DNA of 64,000 nucleotides from Edaphosphingomonas laterariae (lineage in GTDB: Bacteria; Pseudomonadota; Alphaproteobacteria; Sphingomonadales; Sphingomonadaceae): contig NZ_FZOS01000018.1 of assembly GCF_900188165.1 (NCBI RefSeq), positions 1 through 64,000 on the forward strand. The letters are read 5' to 3'. The notes under the pieces are model-generated. The model ran no database searches and was not told where the DNA came from. It saw only the letters and a list, made by a program, of their open reading frames with translations. Positions 33,400 to 40,781 of this stretch are shown one piece after another; the first letter of the stretch is position 1, and every line of letters starts with the position of its first letter. The translations under genes and the position numbers were made by a program.

Positions 33400-34664
33400 G
33401 CGGGTTCCGCGATGAGGGTGTCATGATCCCGCGCCGCGACGCGGACGGGGAGGATGCGGTTGGCGAGGGCGCCTGCCGACTTTGCTTCGGAAAGGCGCAC
33501 CCGCGCGAAATTTTCGGCGTGGCCGGTCTTGCCGTCGCGTTCGACCAGCACGCGCTGGATGGTGCCGATCTGCGTCTCGAGCCACGCGGCGCGGCGGGCT
33601 TCGGCGGCTTCGCGCAGGCTCTTGGCCCGCGCGCGGATCACCTCGCGATCGAGCTGCGGCATGCGCGCGGCGGGCGTGCCGGCGCGGGGCGAGAAGGGGA
33701 AGATATGGCCGAACACCACGTCGCAATCGTCGATCAGCGCGCGGGTGTTGGCGGCCATGGCTTCGTCCTCGGTGGGGAAGCCGGCGATAAGATCGGCACC
33801 GATGGCGATCTCCGGCCGCTTCGCCTTCAGCCGTTCGACCATGGCGACGGCCTGCGCGCGGCTGTGGCGGCGCTTCATCCGCTTGAGGATCATGTCGTCG
33901 CCCGCCTGCAGCGACAGGTGGACGTGCGGCATCAGCCGCGCCTCGCCAGTCAGCAGGTCGAACAGCCGGTCGTCGATCTCGATCGAATCGAGCGAGGAGA
34001 GGCGCAAACGCCCGAGCGTGGGCACATGGGCGAGGATGCGTTCGACCAACCGGCCCAGCGTCGGTTCGCCGGGAAGATCGGGGCCGTAGCTGGTCAGGTC
34101 CACGCCCGTCAGCACCACTTCGCGATGGCCGGCATCGACCAGCGCCTGGATGCGATCGATGACGATGCCTGCGGGCAGCGAACGGCTGTTCCCCCGGCCA
34201 TAAGGGATCACGCAGAAGGTGCAGCGATGATCGCAGCCATTCTGCACCTCGACAAAGGCGCGGGCATGTTCGGCGAAGGCGGCGGCCATGTGCGGCGCCG
34301 TCTGCCGGACGGCGAAGATGTCGGACACGCGGACGTCGGCCGCGTCCGTGATCCCGGCCACTGGGAAGTGGAACGATCCGGGGTTGAGCTTTTCGGTGTT
34401 GCCGACCACCCGGCTCACTTCGGGCATGGCGGCGAAGCTTTCGGGTTCGATCTGCGCGGCGCAGCCGGTGACGACGATCCGCGCGTCGGGCCGGGCGCGG
34501 TGGGCGCGGCGGATGGCCTTGCGGGTTTCGCGCACCGCTTCCGCCGTCACCGCGCAGCTGTTGACGATGACGAGATCATCCGCGTCGCCGGCGAGGCCGC
34601 GCATGGCTTCGCTTTCGGCGATGTTGAGCCGGCAGCCGAGCGTGATGAGCTCGGGCCCGCTCAA
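33396..34664 (-). CDS. mtaB: tRNA t6A37 methylthiotransferase, MtaB-like
   Basis: 422 residues if the TTG at 34664, overlapping the dapF stop as TTGA, is the start; this gives LSGPELITLGCRLN with the first cluster Cys, then NSCAVTAEA and VVTGCAAQ. NGCDHRCTFCVIPYGRG is the radical-SAM CxxxCxxC motif near residue 150, and HVHLSLQAGDD and IAGFPTEDE follow, with a C-terminal TRAM-like part. The enzyme makes ms2t6A at position 37 of tRNAs decoding ANN codons. The frame open further upstream is dapF shadow. Confidence 0.93.
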   Translation of the reverse strand: MSGPELITLGCRLNIAESEAMRGLAGDADDLVIVNSCAVTAEAVRETRKAIRRAHRARPDARIVVTGCAAQIEPESFAAMPEVSRVVGNTEKLNPGSFHFPVAGITDAADVRVSDIFAVRQTAPHMAAAFAEHARAFVEVQNGCDHRCTFCVIPYGRGNSRSLPAGIVIDRIQALVDAGHREVVLTGVDLTSYGPDLPGEPTLGRLVERILAHVPTLGRLRLSSLDSIEIDDRLFDLLTGEARLMPHVHLSLQAGDDMILKRMKRRHSRAQAVAMVERLKAKRPEIAIGADLIAGFPTEDEAMAANTRALIDDCDVVFGHIFPFSPRAGTPAARMPQLDREVIRARAKSLREAAEARRAAWLETQIGTIQRVLVERDGKTGHAENFARVRLSEAKSAGALANRILPVRVAARDHDTLIAEPA

Positions 34665-35455
34665 AGGGCGGCCTCTCCGGCAAAGACGTGGGTGGCCGGG
34701 CCGCTCATCAGCAATTGCCCGTCCGGCCCCTCGGCCAGATGCAGCGTGCCGCCGGGCAGATCCAGCCGGCACGACGGCGCGAGCAGGCCGAGCTTGCGGC
34801 CGGCCGCGAAGGTGGCGCAGGCGCCGGTGCCGCAGGCGCGGGTAAGGCCGGCGCCGCGTTCCCATGTCCGCATCACGAGATGATCGGGCGCAAGGACATG
34901 GGCGATGTTGACGTTGGTCCGTTCGGGAAAGACGAGATCATATTCGATGTCCGGCCCCAGCGCCTCCAGCGGCACCGCGTCGACATCGGGCACGAAGAAT
35001 ACAAGGTGCGGGTTGCCGACATTGACGGCGACTGGATTGGCCAGTTCCCCCCAGGCCAGCGGCAGCGGCTGCGTGTCCATCGCATAAGCGATCGGGATTT
35101 CGTTCCACTGGAAACGCGGCTGCCCCATGTCCACCGTGGCGCCGTCACCCTCGCGCGCGGCGTGGAGCACGCCGGCCGCCGTGCGGATCGAAACGTCGCG
35201 GCCGACCAGCACCGGCACGCAGCGCGTGGCGTTCCCGCAGGCCGCGACTTCGGACCCGTCGGAATTCCAGATGCGCATCGACACATCGGTGTCGTCGCCC
35301 GGGCCGATCAGGATGATCTGATCGCAGCCGATGCCGGTGTGGCGATCGGCAATGGCGCGGGCGCGGTCGGCGTCCATCGCGACGGGGGCTTCGCGCGCGT
35401 CGACCACGACAAAATCATTGCCGAGTCCGTGCATTTTGTGGAAGCGGAGTGCCAT
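34661..35455 (-). CDS. dapF: Diaminopimelate epimerase
   Basis: 264 residues from the ATG at 35455. FHKMHGLGNDFVVVDAR is the family opening, SEVAACGNATRCVPVL contains the first catalytic Cys near residue 72, and GLTRACGTGACATFAAG the second near residue 215. It converts LL- to meso-diaminopimelate for lysine and peptidoglycan. It is the first gene of the dapF-mtaB-ftsY-yciB unit. The start codon shares the palindrome CATG with the divergent DUF924 gene, so the two starts overlap by two bases. Confidence 0.96.
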   Translation of the reverse strand: MALRFHKMHGLGNDFVVVDAREAPVAMDADRARAIADRHTGIGCDQIILIGPGDDTDVSMRIWNSDGSEVAACGNATRCVPVLVGRDVSIRTAAGVLHAAREGDGATVDMGQPRFQWNEIPIAYAMDTQPLPLAWGELANPVAVNVGNPHLVFFVPDVDAVPLEALGPDIEYDLVFPERTNVNIAHVLAPDHLVMRTWERGAGLTRACGTGACATFAAGRKLGLLAPSCRLDLPGGTLHLAEGPDGQLLMSGPATHVFAGEAAL

Positions 35456-36044
35456 GGCCCGCGATCTAGGCAAGCAGGCGCCGGAAGTCCACCGACAGGC
35501 GCTTAACGAACAGGCTGAGGCCGTACTTTCCTTCTGGCTGGGCGAGGTGCCGCCCGAGCGGCGCTTCGCCAAAGATGACGCGCTGGATGCGGAGATCGCG
35601 CGTCGCTTCGGCCCGTGGATCGCCGAGGTGGCGGCCTGCCATGGCGCGGGCTGGCGGGCGGCGCCGCGCACGTTGCTGGCGGCGGTGGTCCTGCTCGATC
35701 AGTTTTCGCGCAATATCCGGCGGGGGCGGGCGGATGCCTTCGCCAACGATCCGCTCGCCCGCGCGTTGACCGGCGAGGCGATCGCCAAGGGCTGGGACAA
35801 GGCGATGGACGAAACCGAACGCCAGTTCCTCTATCTGCCGCTGATGCATTGCGAACGGCTGGACGATCAGATCCGATCGCTGCCGCTGTTCGCCGGCGTC
35901 AGCGATTTCGTGGCCGATTTCGCCCGCCGCCACTGCGCCCAGATCGCAACCTTCGGCCGCTTCCCCGGCCGCAACGCCGCACTGGGCCGCGCGACGACGG
36001 CAGCGGAAGCGAAGCTGCTGGCCGAGCCGGGGGCGGGGTTCTGA
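35454..36044 (+). CDS. DUF924 protein
   Basis: 196 residues from the ATG at 35454. AVLSFWLGEVPPERRFAKDDALD, RTLLAAVVLLDQFSRNIRRG, DETERQFLYLPLMHCE and FGRFPGRNAALGR are the blocks of DUF924 (YcjX-unrelated, helical repeat-like). The function is unknown. The start overlaps that of dapF on the other strand, leaving no room for separate leaders of either gene. Confidence 0.9.
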   Translation: MARDLGKQAPEVHRQALNEQAEAVLSFWLGEVPPERRFAKDDALDAEIARRFGPWIAEVAACHGAGWRAAPRTLLAAVVLLDQFSRNIRRGRADAFANDPLARALTGEAIAKGWDKAMDETERQFLYLPLMHCERLDDQIRSLPLFAGVSDFVADFARRHCAQIATFGRFPGRNAALGRATTAAEAKLLAEPGAGF

Positions 36045-36214
36045 GGGGAAGGTGCCGTTCAATAGCAGGATCAATCCGGCGAGATCTTGACGCGACTTGA
36101 CCGCTTGGCCATGCGATCAATGCTTCGATTTAGTGGTGTTGATCGATCAGGCGATGGTTCGAGCCTTGCTCCCGGCGTGTGTCCTGCTATAGACCCCGCC
36201 GACCGGCGGTCCCT

Positions 36215-36299
36215 GCGGGCGTGGCGGAACTGGTAGACGCGCTGGATTTAGGTTCCAGTATCGCAAGATGTGGGGGTTCGAGTCCCTTCGCCCGCACCA
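36215..36299 (+). tRNA. tRNA-Leu (UAG)
   Basis: The acceptor stem GCGGGCG pairs with CGCCCGC, followed by ACCA encoded in the genome. The D-arm is TGGCGGAACTGGTAGACGC. The anticodon arm CTGGA-TTTAGGT-TCCAG presents TAG, and the long variable arm (TATCGCAAGATGTG) makes it a class II tRNA. The T arm is GGGGGTTCGAGTCCCTTC. It reads CUA and CUG. tig begins 67 bases after the end. Confidence 0.96.
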
Positions 36300-36365
36300 G
36301 TCCGCGCCATGGCGCGCGGGTGGACGCCAAAAAAATTCAACCCGGAAGGCTCTGGAAGAAACCCG

Positions 36366-37976
36366 ATGCAGACTGTCGAGACTTTGAACGAGGGGCTGAA
36401 GCGCGCCTACACGCTGACCATTTCGGCCAAGGACATTCTCGCGCGCGTCGACGCCGAGGTGAAGCAGGTCGCCCCGCAGATCCGCATGCCCGGCTTCCGC
36501 CCCGGCAAGGTGCCCGCCAACCTCGTCAAGAAGATGCATGGCCCGCAGCTTGAGCAGGAAGCCCTGAACAAGGCCGTTCAGGAAGGCGTCCAGTCGCTCC
36601 TCGCCGAGCAGAAGCTGCGCCCGGCGATGCAGCCGGCCGTCGAGCTGAGCGAAGGCTATGCCGCCGGCAAGGACGCCGAGGTGAAGGTGAGCCTCGAAGT
36701 GCTGCCCGACGTGCCGACCCCGGCGATCGAAGGCCTGACGCTCGAGCGCCTGACCGTCGAGCCGACCGACGCCGAAATCGACACCGCCGTGGAGCGTATC
36801 GCTTCGCAGCAGAAGAGCTTCGATCCCGCCGCCGAGGGCCACCCGGCCGTCGAGGGCGACCAGGTGATCATGAACTTCGCCGGCTCGGTCGACGGCGTCG
36901 CCTTCGAAGGCGGCACCGGCGAAGCGATGTCGATCGAGATCGGTTCGGGCCGCCTGATCCCGGGCTTCGAGGACCAGCTGGTCGGCGCCAAGGTGGGCGA
37001 GGCCCGCAAGGTCAACGTGACCTTCCCGGAAGATTATCCGGTGCCGACGCTGAAGGGCAAGGACGCGCTGTTCGAGGTGGAAGTGACCGCGATCAACACG
37101 CCGAAGGACACCGTGGCCGACGACGAGTTCGCCAAGGCGCTCGGCCTGGAAGGCATCGAACAGCTCCGCGGTCTGCTCAAGGGCCAGATCGAGCAGGAAC
37201 TGAACGGCCTGACCCGCACCCACATGAAGCGCAAGCTGCTCGATCAGCTGGCCGCTGCCCATGATTTCCCGGTGCCGCCGACGATGGTGGAAGCCGAGTT
37301 CGGCCAGATCTGGGCGCAGCTTGAGCATGAAGCGAGCCACGAGGCCGATCCCGAGGCCGCCCGCGCCGAGATGGAAAAGGACCGCGACGATTATCAGAAG
37401 ATCGCCGAGCGCCGCGTGCGCCTGGGCCTTCTGCTTTCGGAAATCGGCCAGCAGAACGGCGTCGAGGTGAGCCAGCAGGAAATGCAGCGCCTCGTGCTGC
37501 AGGCCGCGCAGCAGTATAACCCGAAGGACCGCGAGCGCTTCATCCAGTACGTCCAGCAGGATCCGATGGCGGCCGCCCAGCTGCGCGCCCCGCTGTATGA
37601 GGACAAGGTTGTCGACTTCCTGTTCGACAAGGCCGAGATCAGCGATCGCGGCGTGACCCGCGAGGAACTGGAAGCGGCGATCGAAGCCGAGGACGACAGC
37701 ATCGGCGGCGGCCACGTCCATGGCCCGGGCTGCGGCCATGACCACCATGATCACGACCATGATCATGCCGAAAAGCCCAAGGCGAAGAAGGCGCCCGCCA
37801 AGAAGGCGGCTGCCAAGGACGCCGAGCCGGCCGAGGACGTGACCGAGGACAAGCCGAAGAAGGCCCCGGCCAAGAAGGCGGCGGCCAAGAAGGCCGATGC
37901 CCCGGCCGAAGACGCCGCCGCGGAAGCACCGGCCAAGCCGAAGAAGGCGCCGGCCAAGAAGAAGGCCGCCGAATAA
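36366..37976 (+). CDS. tig: Trigger factor with His-rich and Lys/Ala-repeat tail
   Basis: 536 residues from the ATG at 36366. The ribosome-binding domain contains GFRPGKVPANLV with the signature near residue 45. The FKBP-type PPIase domain spans about 150-245 (GDQVIMNFAGSVDGVAFEGG, GSGRLIPGFEDQLVG), and the helical chaperone domain runs to about 440. The last 90 residues are unusual: a histidine cluster (HVHGPGCGHDHHDHDHDH) followed by three KKAPAKKAA-type repeats with acidic spacers. Trigger factors are normally about 430-450 residues, so the tail is an addition. A terminator follows. Confidence 0.96.
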   Translation: MQTVETLNEGLKRAYTLTISAKDILARVDAEVKQVAPQIRMPGFRPGKVPANLVKKMHGPQLEQEALNKAVQEGVQSLLAEQKLRPAMQPAVELSEGYAAGKDAEVKVSLEVLPDVPTPAIEGLTLERLTVEPTDAEIDTAVERIASQQKSFDPAAEGHPAVEGDQVIMNFAGSVDGVAFEGGTGEAMSIEIGSGRLIPGFEDQLVGAKVGEARKVNVTFPEDYPVPTLKGKDALFEVEVTAINTPKDTVADDEFAKALGLEGIEQLRGLLKGQIEQELNGLTRTHMKRKLLDQLAAAHDFPVPPTMVEAEFGQIWAQLEHEASHEADPEAARAEMEKDRDDYQKIAERRVRLGLLLSEIGQQNGVEVSQQEMQRLVLQAAQQYNPKDRERFIQYVQQDPMAAAQLRAPLYEDKVVDFLFDKAEISDRGVTREELEAAIEAEDDSIGGGHVHGPGCGHDHHDHDHDHAEKPKAKKAPAKKAAAKDAEPAEDVTEDKPKKAPAKKAAAKKADAPAEDAAAEAPAKPKKAPAKKKAAE

Positions 37977-38000
37977 TCGGCCGATCGCGAGATTGAACGG

Positions 38001-38028
38001 AAAGGGGGGCGCTGCGGCGTCCCCCTTT
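38001..38028 (+). terminator. Intrinsic terminator after tig
   Basis: AAAGGGGG pairs with CCCCCTTT, with an inner CGC/GCG stem and a TGCG loop, followed by a T-run. The T-run follows the coding strand of tig. Confidence 0.88.
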
Positions 38029-38270
38029 TTGTTTGGGGCGCGTCGGCGGGTATGCGCCGCTGTCCCGGCGGCGCCAGGCCGGAACTGGGGCAACGCCCTC
38101 GCGGCGGTCGCGTGAGCCTATCGCGATGAACGAACCCGGCCGGGCCTCAGCAGGCAAGCGGCGGGTAGGCGGTCCGCGCTGACGGTAGCGGCTCGCGCTA
38201 TCGCGCCACGATCTTCCGGGCGCCGGGCGCGCCTCTCACGCGTCTCCAATGGCGCGGGGCAGGCAGAGGT

Positions 38271-38897
38271 TTACGTGTTCACGCCCTCGTGCGAACGCTC
38301 CATCGCGCGCTTATAGGCGTCCCGGCCCATGGCGCGGGCGAGATAGGCCTGTTCGGCGTCGCCGAGGGTGATGCCGCAATTTCGTTGGGCGAGGTTCAGG
38401 GCATAGGCGACTGAAATGTCAGCGGCAGTAAAGGCATCGCCCGCCAGGTAGGGCGCGTTGGCAAGGCGCCGGCTAACCAGCGTCAGCCGCTTCTGGAACG
38501 ACTGCAGGCACCAGGTCGCGCCCCAATTGTCCCGCTCGGCCTCGGGCGCGATGAAGCGGCTGACGAGCACGGGCATCATCAGGGTCGCGAGGCCCGCTTC
38601 ACCCAGGTGCAGGAACTGTTGATAGGCGGCAAAGTTCGGGTCGTGCGGCGCGGGTGCCAGCGGCGTCGGCCCGTAACGCGCCATCAGATATTCCATGATT
38701 GCGATCGACTCGACCATGGTGACGTCGCCGTCCTCGATCGCCGGGATATAGTCGGCGGGGTTGATCGTCAGGAACTCAGGTTCCCGCTCGGCAGCCAGCA
38801 TGTCCACCTGCCGCAGCCGGTAGGGCAGGCCCATCTCCTCCAGCACCCAGACGACCCGGATCGATCGGGATGTCTGTCCGCCCCACACGGTTATCAT
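38271..38897 (-). CDS. Glutathione S-transferase family protein
   Basis: 208 residues. The thioredoxin-fold N-terminus (MITVWGGQTSRSIRVVWVLEEMGLPY, INPADYIPAIEDGDVTMVESIAIMEYL) carries the glutathione-binding VxxS block, and the helical domain includes ANAPYLAGDAFTAADISVAYALNLAQ. The Ser of TSRS is the likely catalytic residue, which points to a theta/zeta/beta-like bacterial class. The substrate is unknown. It stands alone before the repeat-rich segment. Confidence 0.9.
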   Translation of the reverse strand: MITVWGGQTSRSIRVVWVLEEMGLPYRLRQVDMLAAEREPEFLTINPADYIPAIEDGDVTMVESIAIMEYLMARYGPTPLAPAPHDPNFAAYQQFLHLGEAGLATLMMPVLVSRFIAPEAERDNWGATWCLQSFQKRLTLVSRRLANAPYLAGDAFTAADISVAYALNLAQRNCGITLGDAEQAYLARAMGRDAYKRAMERSHEGVNT

Positions 38898-39100
38898 CCG
38901 CCGGCCCTTTCCTGATGCGACAGCGGGTCGATCCTAGCAAATCTTATAAGGCCCGGTTTGAAAATCCGGCGGTTGCCGGATTGCGGCGCGACGGCGGAGA
39001 GCGGTCGGTCCGGTATCGGATCGCTGACGGTCGGCAATCAGGCTGCCCGGTAGGGGGCGAAAAGACAGGAAAGTCGGCGCAAGCGGTCTATCTTTGTCTC

Positions 39101-39126
39101 GTCACCCCGGACTTGTTGCGGCGTCC
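39101..39126 (+). repeat. REP-like hairpin, CCCCGG type, degenerate copy
   Basis: GTCACCCCGGACTTGTT, followed by GCGGCGTCC, is an imperfect palindrome with arms around TTGT. It opposes the copy at 39236-39261 in inverted orientation. The family is common in alphaproteobacteria. Confidence 0.65.
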
Positions 39127-39235
39127 ACCGTCACGCAGGCGATGCCGCCAGCGGCTCCAACCTGAAAGACACCGCCAGGTCACTCCATGGCGGATTGTCC
39201 CGCTCGATCATCAATGGCGATGTGTGCTGAACGCT

Positions 39236-39261
39236 GGACCCCGGAACAAGTCCGGGGTGAC
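39236..39261 (-). repeat. REP-like hairpin, CCCCGG type
   Basis: On the minus strand the 26-base unit begins GTCACCCCGGACTTG and ends TTCCGGGGTCC, with arms CCCCGGA and TCCGGGG. It lies upstream of the lipoprotein repeat copy at 39331. Confidence 0.75.
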
Positions 39262-39330
39262 GAAGGTGGACGTTCAGTAGACGACGACCGCAAAGTGCGA
39301 GTGTCCCGACAAAGGCAGCCATCGTTGGCC

Positions 39331-39390
39331 GATGGCCGATACCTGCCTGTCCGGTGTCAGAGAGCTGACGGTCTGGAAACCGGAGGCCCG
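39331..39390 (+). repeat. Dispersed direct repeat, copy A
   Basis: The segment starting GATGGCCGATACCTGCCTG is repeated with moderate change at 40128 (GATGACCGATACCTGCCTG), and less well at 38998. The copies flank the lipoprotein gene as direct repeats. Confidence 0.7.
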
Positions 39391-39511
39391 GCCCTGCCGC
39401 TGGATGACAGCAAAGTCGGGGGAAGCGGACAGTCAGCTTTTGGGTGGCATCACGCGAAAGCAGGCATCCGGCTGGCTAAGCGACTCTAAGCGTAAACAGC
39501 GCGTTTTTGGT

Positions 39512-39937
39512 TCAAGGTGCCGCTTCCTGTGCAGCATCGATAAGCAGCACTTTCTCGAAAGGCCCTGTCGGGAAGCTGCCTGAGCAGCGGAGCGAACCAG
39601 TCACAATTCTGGCCGACACAAGTAAAGGGGTGCCGAAATCCGCGACAGGCTTACCCTTCTTGAACACGAACGGGAGAAACCCGAGCTGACTTCTCGTAGG
39701 GAACTTGCTTTCTGCGGCCACTACGAAATGGTCGGGAAAGTGCTCGTCACCATATTCGAGGCTGCCTCGTATACTCATTGGAGGGCCGACCTTCGCATCG
39801 GTCCACTGGCAGTTTCCAGTCAGCGTCATCGGATTTTCATATGACGCTAGCAATGCCGAGGTCTTTGCGTCCGGTTCCCCGGTGCACGCGGCCGCCAGAA
39901 GCACCGCAACAATTATGCTCTTCCGCCACCGCCCCAT
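39512..39937 (-). CDS. Hypothetical lipoprotein between direct repeats
   Basis: 141 residues from the ATG at 39937. GRWRKSIIVAVLLAAACTGEP is a lipoprotein signal with Cys19 as the modified residue. The mature part has four blocks of beta character (NCQWTDAKVGPPMSIRG, HFVVAAESKFPTRSQLGF, GSLRCSGSFPTGPFEKVLL), two more Cys and no recognisable domain. Codons are more A/T-rich than those of nearby genes. It lies between the direct repeats at 39331 and 40128, which fits an acquired cassette. Confidence 0.55.
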   Translation of the reverse strand: MGRWRKSIIVAVLLAAACTGEPDAKTSALLASYENPMTLTGNCQWTDAKVGPPMSIRGSLEYGDEHFPDHFVVAAESKFPTRSQLGFLPFVFKKGKPVADFGTPLLVSARIVTGSLRCSGSFPTGPFEKVLLIDAAQEAAP

Positions 39938-40127
39938 CGATTTGTTCCCGTTCACGCCCATCGCCATTGTCTGCTTCGCGACGGAGCAAACAACAAGACC
40001 TATGCGGGTGACGACCGACATCGGGGCGGCACGGGCATTTTTGAACGTATGACGGGTTTCAAGCCGTTGCTTCGATCTGTCGGATGTCCGCAATGTCGCG
40101 TGTCCTGACAGGCGGGAATTTTCCGTC

Positions 40128-40187
40128 GATGACCGATACCTGCCTGTCCGGTCTCGGAGAGCTGAGCGTCAGCAATCGGGATGCCTG
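40128..40187 (+). repeat. Dispersed direct repeat, copy B
   Basis: It starts GATGACCGATACCTGCCTG and continues TCCGGTCTCGGAGAGCTGAG, as in copy A but with several substitutions after the first 24 bases. Similarity extends weakly both ways. Confidence 0.7.
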
Positions 40188-40238
40188 TCGCCGCAATCGA
40201 AGGGCAGGAAATCGGGAAAAAAGGGACACACCCAAAAA

Positions 40239-40264
40239 CGTCATGCCAGCGAAGGCTGGCATCG
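40239..40264 (+). repeat. REP-like hairpin, left boundary of the nuclease unit
   Basis: A 26-base unit begins CGTCATGCCAGCGAAG and ends GCTGGCATCG; arms ATGCCAGC and GCTGGCAT close a GAAG loop. The exact reverse complement is at 40589-40614. Confidence 0.88.
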
Positions 40265-40271
40265 CTGGCGG

Positions 40272-40562
40272 TTACAGGATGCGTTCGAACAGATCATCCC
40301 ATTGAGGATTGGCGGTCTCGATCAACCGGATTTTCCATGCGCGTTGCCACGCCTTCAGAGCCTTTTCGCGGGTGATGGCTTCGACGATGCTGTCATGCGG
40401 CTCGACCAGGACCAGCCGATCCAGGCCTTATTTCCGGCAGAAGGCCGAACCCGCACCTCTGCGATGCTGCATCACGCGCGCGACGAGATCGGTGGTGACA
40501 CCGATATAGAGAACGCCGTTCGGCTTGTTCGTAAGGATATAGGCCCAACCGCCCCTGCGCAT
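40272..40562 (-). pseudogene. GIY-YIG nuclease-like gene with a nonsense codon
   Basis: From ATG 40562 the frame reads RRGGWAYILTNKPNG and VLYIGVTTDLVARV, the GIY-YIG core, then stops at TAA (40428-40430), codon 45. The same frame continues GLDRLVLVEPHDSIVEAITREKALKAW to a TAA at 40272. The family normally has KYGL at this place, so the stop arises from a Tyr codon TAY changed to TAA. The restored protein would be 96 residues, normal for YhbQ/UPF0213-type solo GIY-YIG proteins. It lies between perfect inverted hairpin repeats. Confidence 0.88.
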
Positions 40563-40588
40563 GCGGCGACGCTACACCAGCCCCGATA

Positions 40589-40614
40589 CGATGCCAGCCT
40601 TCGCTGGCATGACG
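40589..40614 (-). repeat. REP-like hairpin, right boundary of the nuclease unit
   Basis: The 26 bases are the exact reverse complement of those at 40239-40264. Both sit outside the coding frame of the GIY-YIG pseudogene, 324 bases apart. Confidence 0.88.
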
Positions 40615-40781
40615 TATATGAACGAGCGTCCGCTATGTCGCAGTCCTGACCGTCAGGTTTAAGGCGGAAACATCGACAGCGGACCTGATCCGCATCGGTC
40701 CATCGTCCACGCGGCCTCGACTTCGCGGGCGTGCGGCGGCAAACAGGCGCGGATCGTTAGCATGTCGGGGGAAGGGCCGCC

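Larger units (their letters stand above)
38898..39511. other. Intergenic segment with repeats, no gene
   Basis: 614 bases without a credible gene. It holds a diverged copy of a dispersed repeat near 38998-39050 (TCCGGTATCGGATCGCTGAC), a fuller copy at 39331-39390, and two opposed copies of a GTCACCCCGGACTTGTT hairpin at 39101-39126 and 39236-39261. Reading frames of up to 136 codons exist here but have no ribosome binding site and lack coding bias. Confidence 0.7.
39938..40271. other. Intergenic segment with repeat copy and REP-like hairpin, no gene
   Basis: 334 bases before the nuclease pseudogene. It contains repeat copy B from 40128 and one hairpin at 40239-40264. No other element or frame stands out. 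Confidence 0.7.

Noticed and set aside
36147-38093. A 648-codon minus-strand frame opposite trigger factor
   Set aside because: Gly/Leu/Arg low-complexity reading antisense to a certain gene; it also covers the tRNA.
38870-39280. Frame of 136 codons upstream of the lipoprotein
   Set aside because: It crosses repeat copies and a hairpin, has no ribosome binding site, and the codon pattern is not coding-like.
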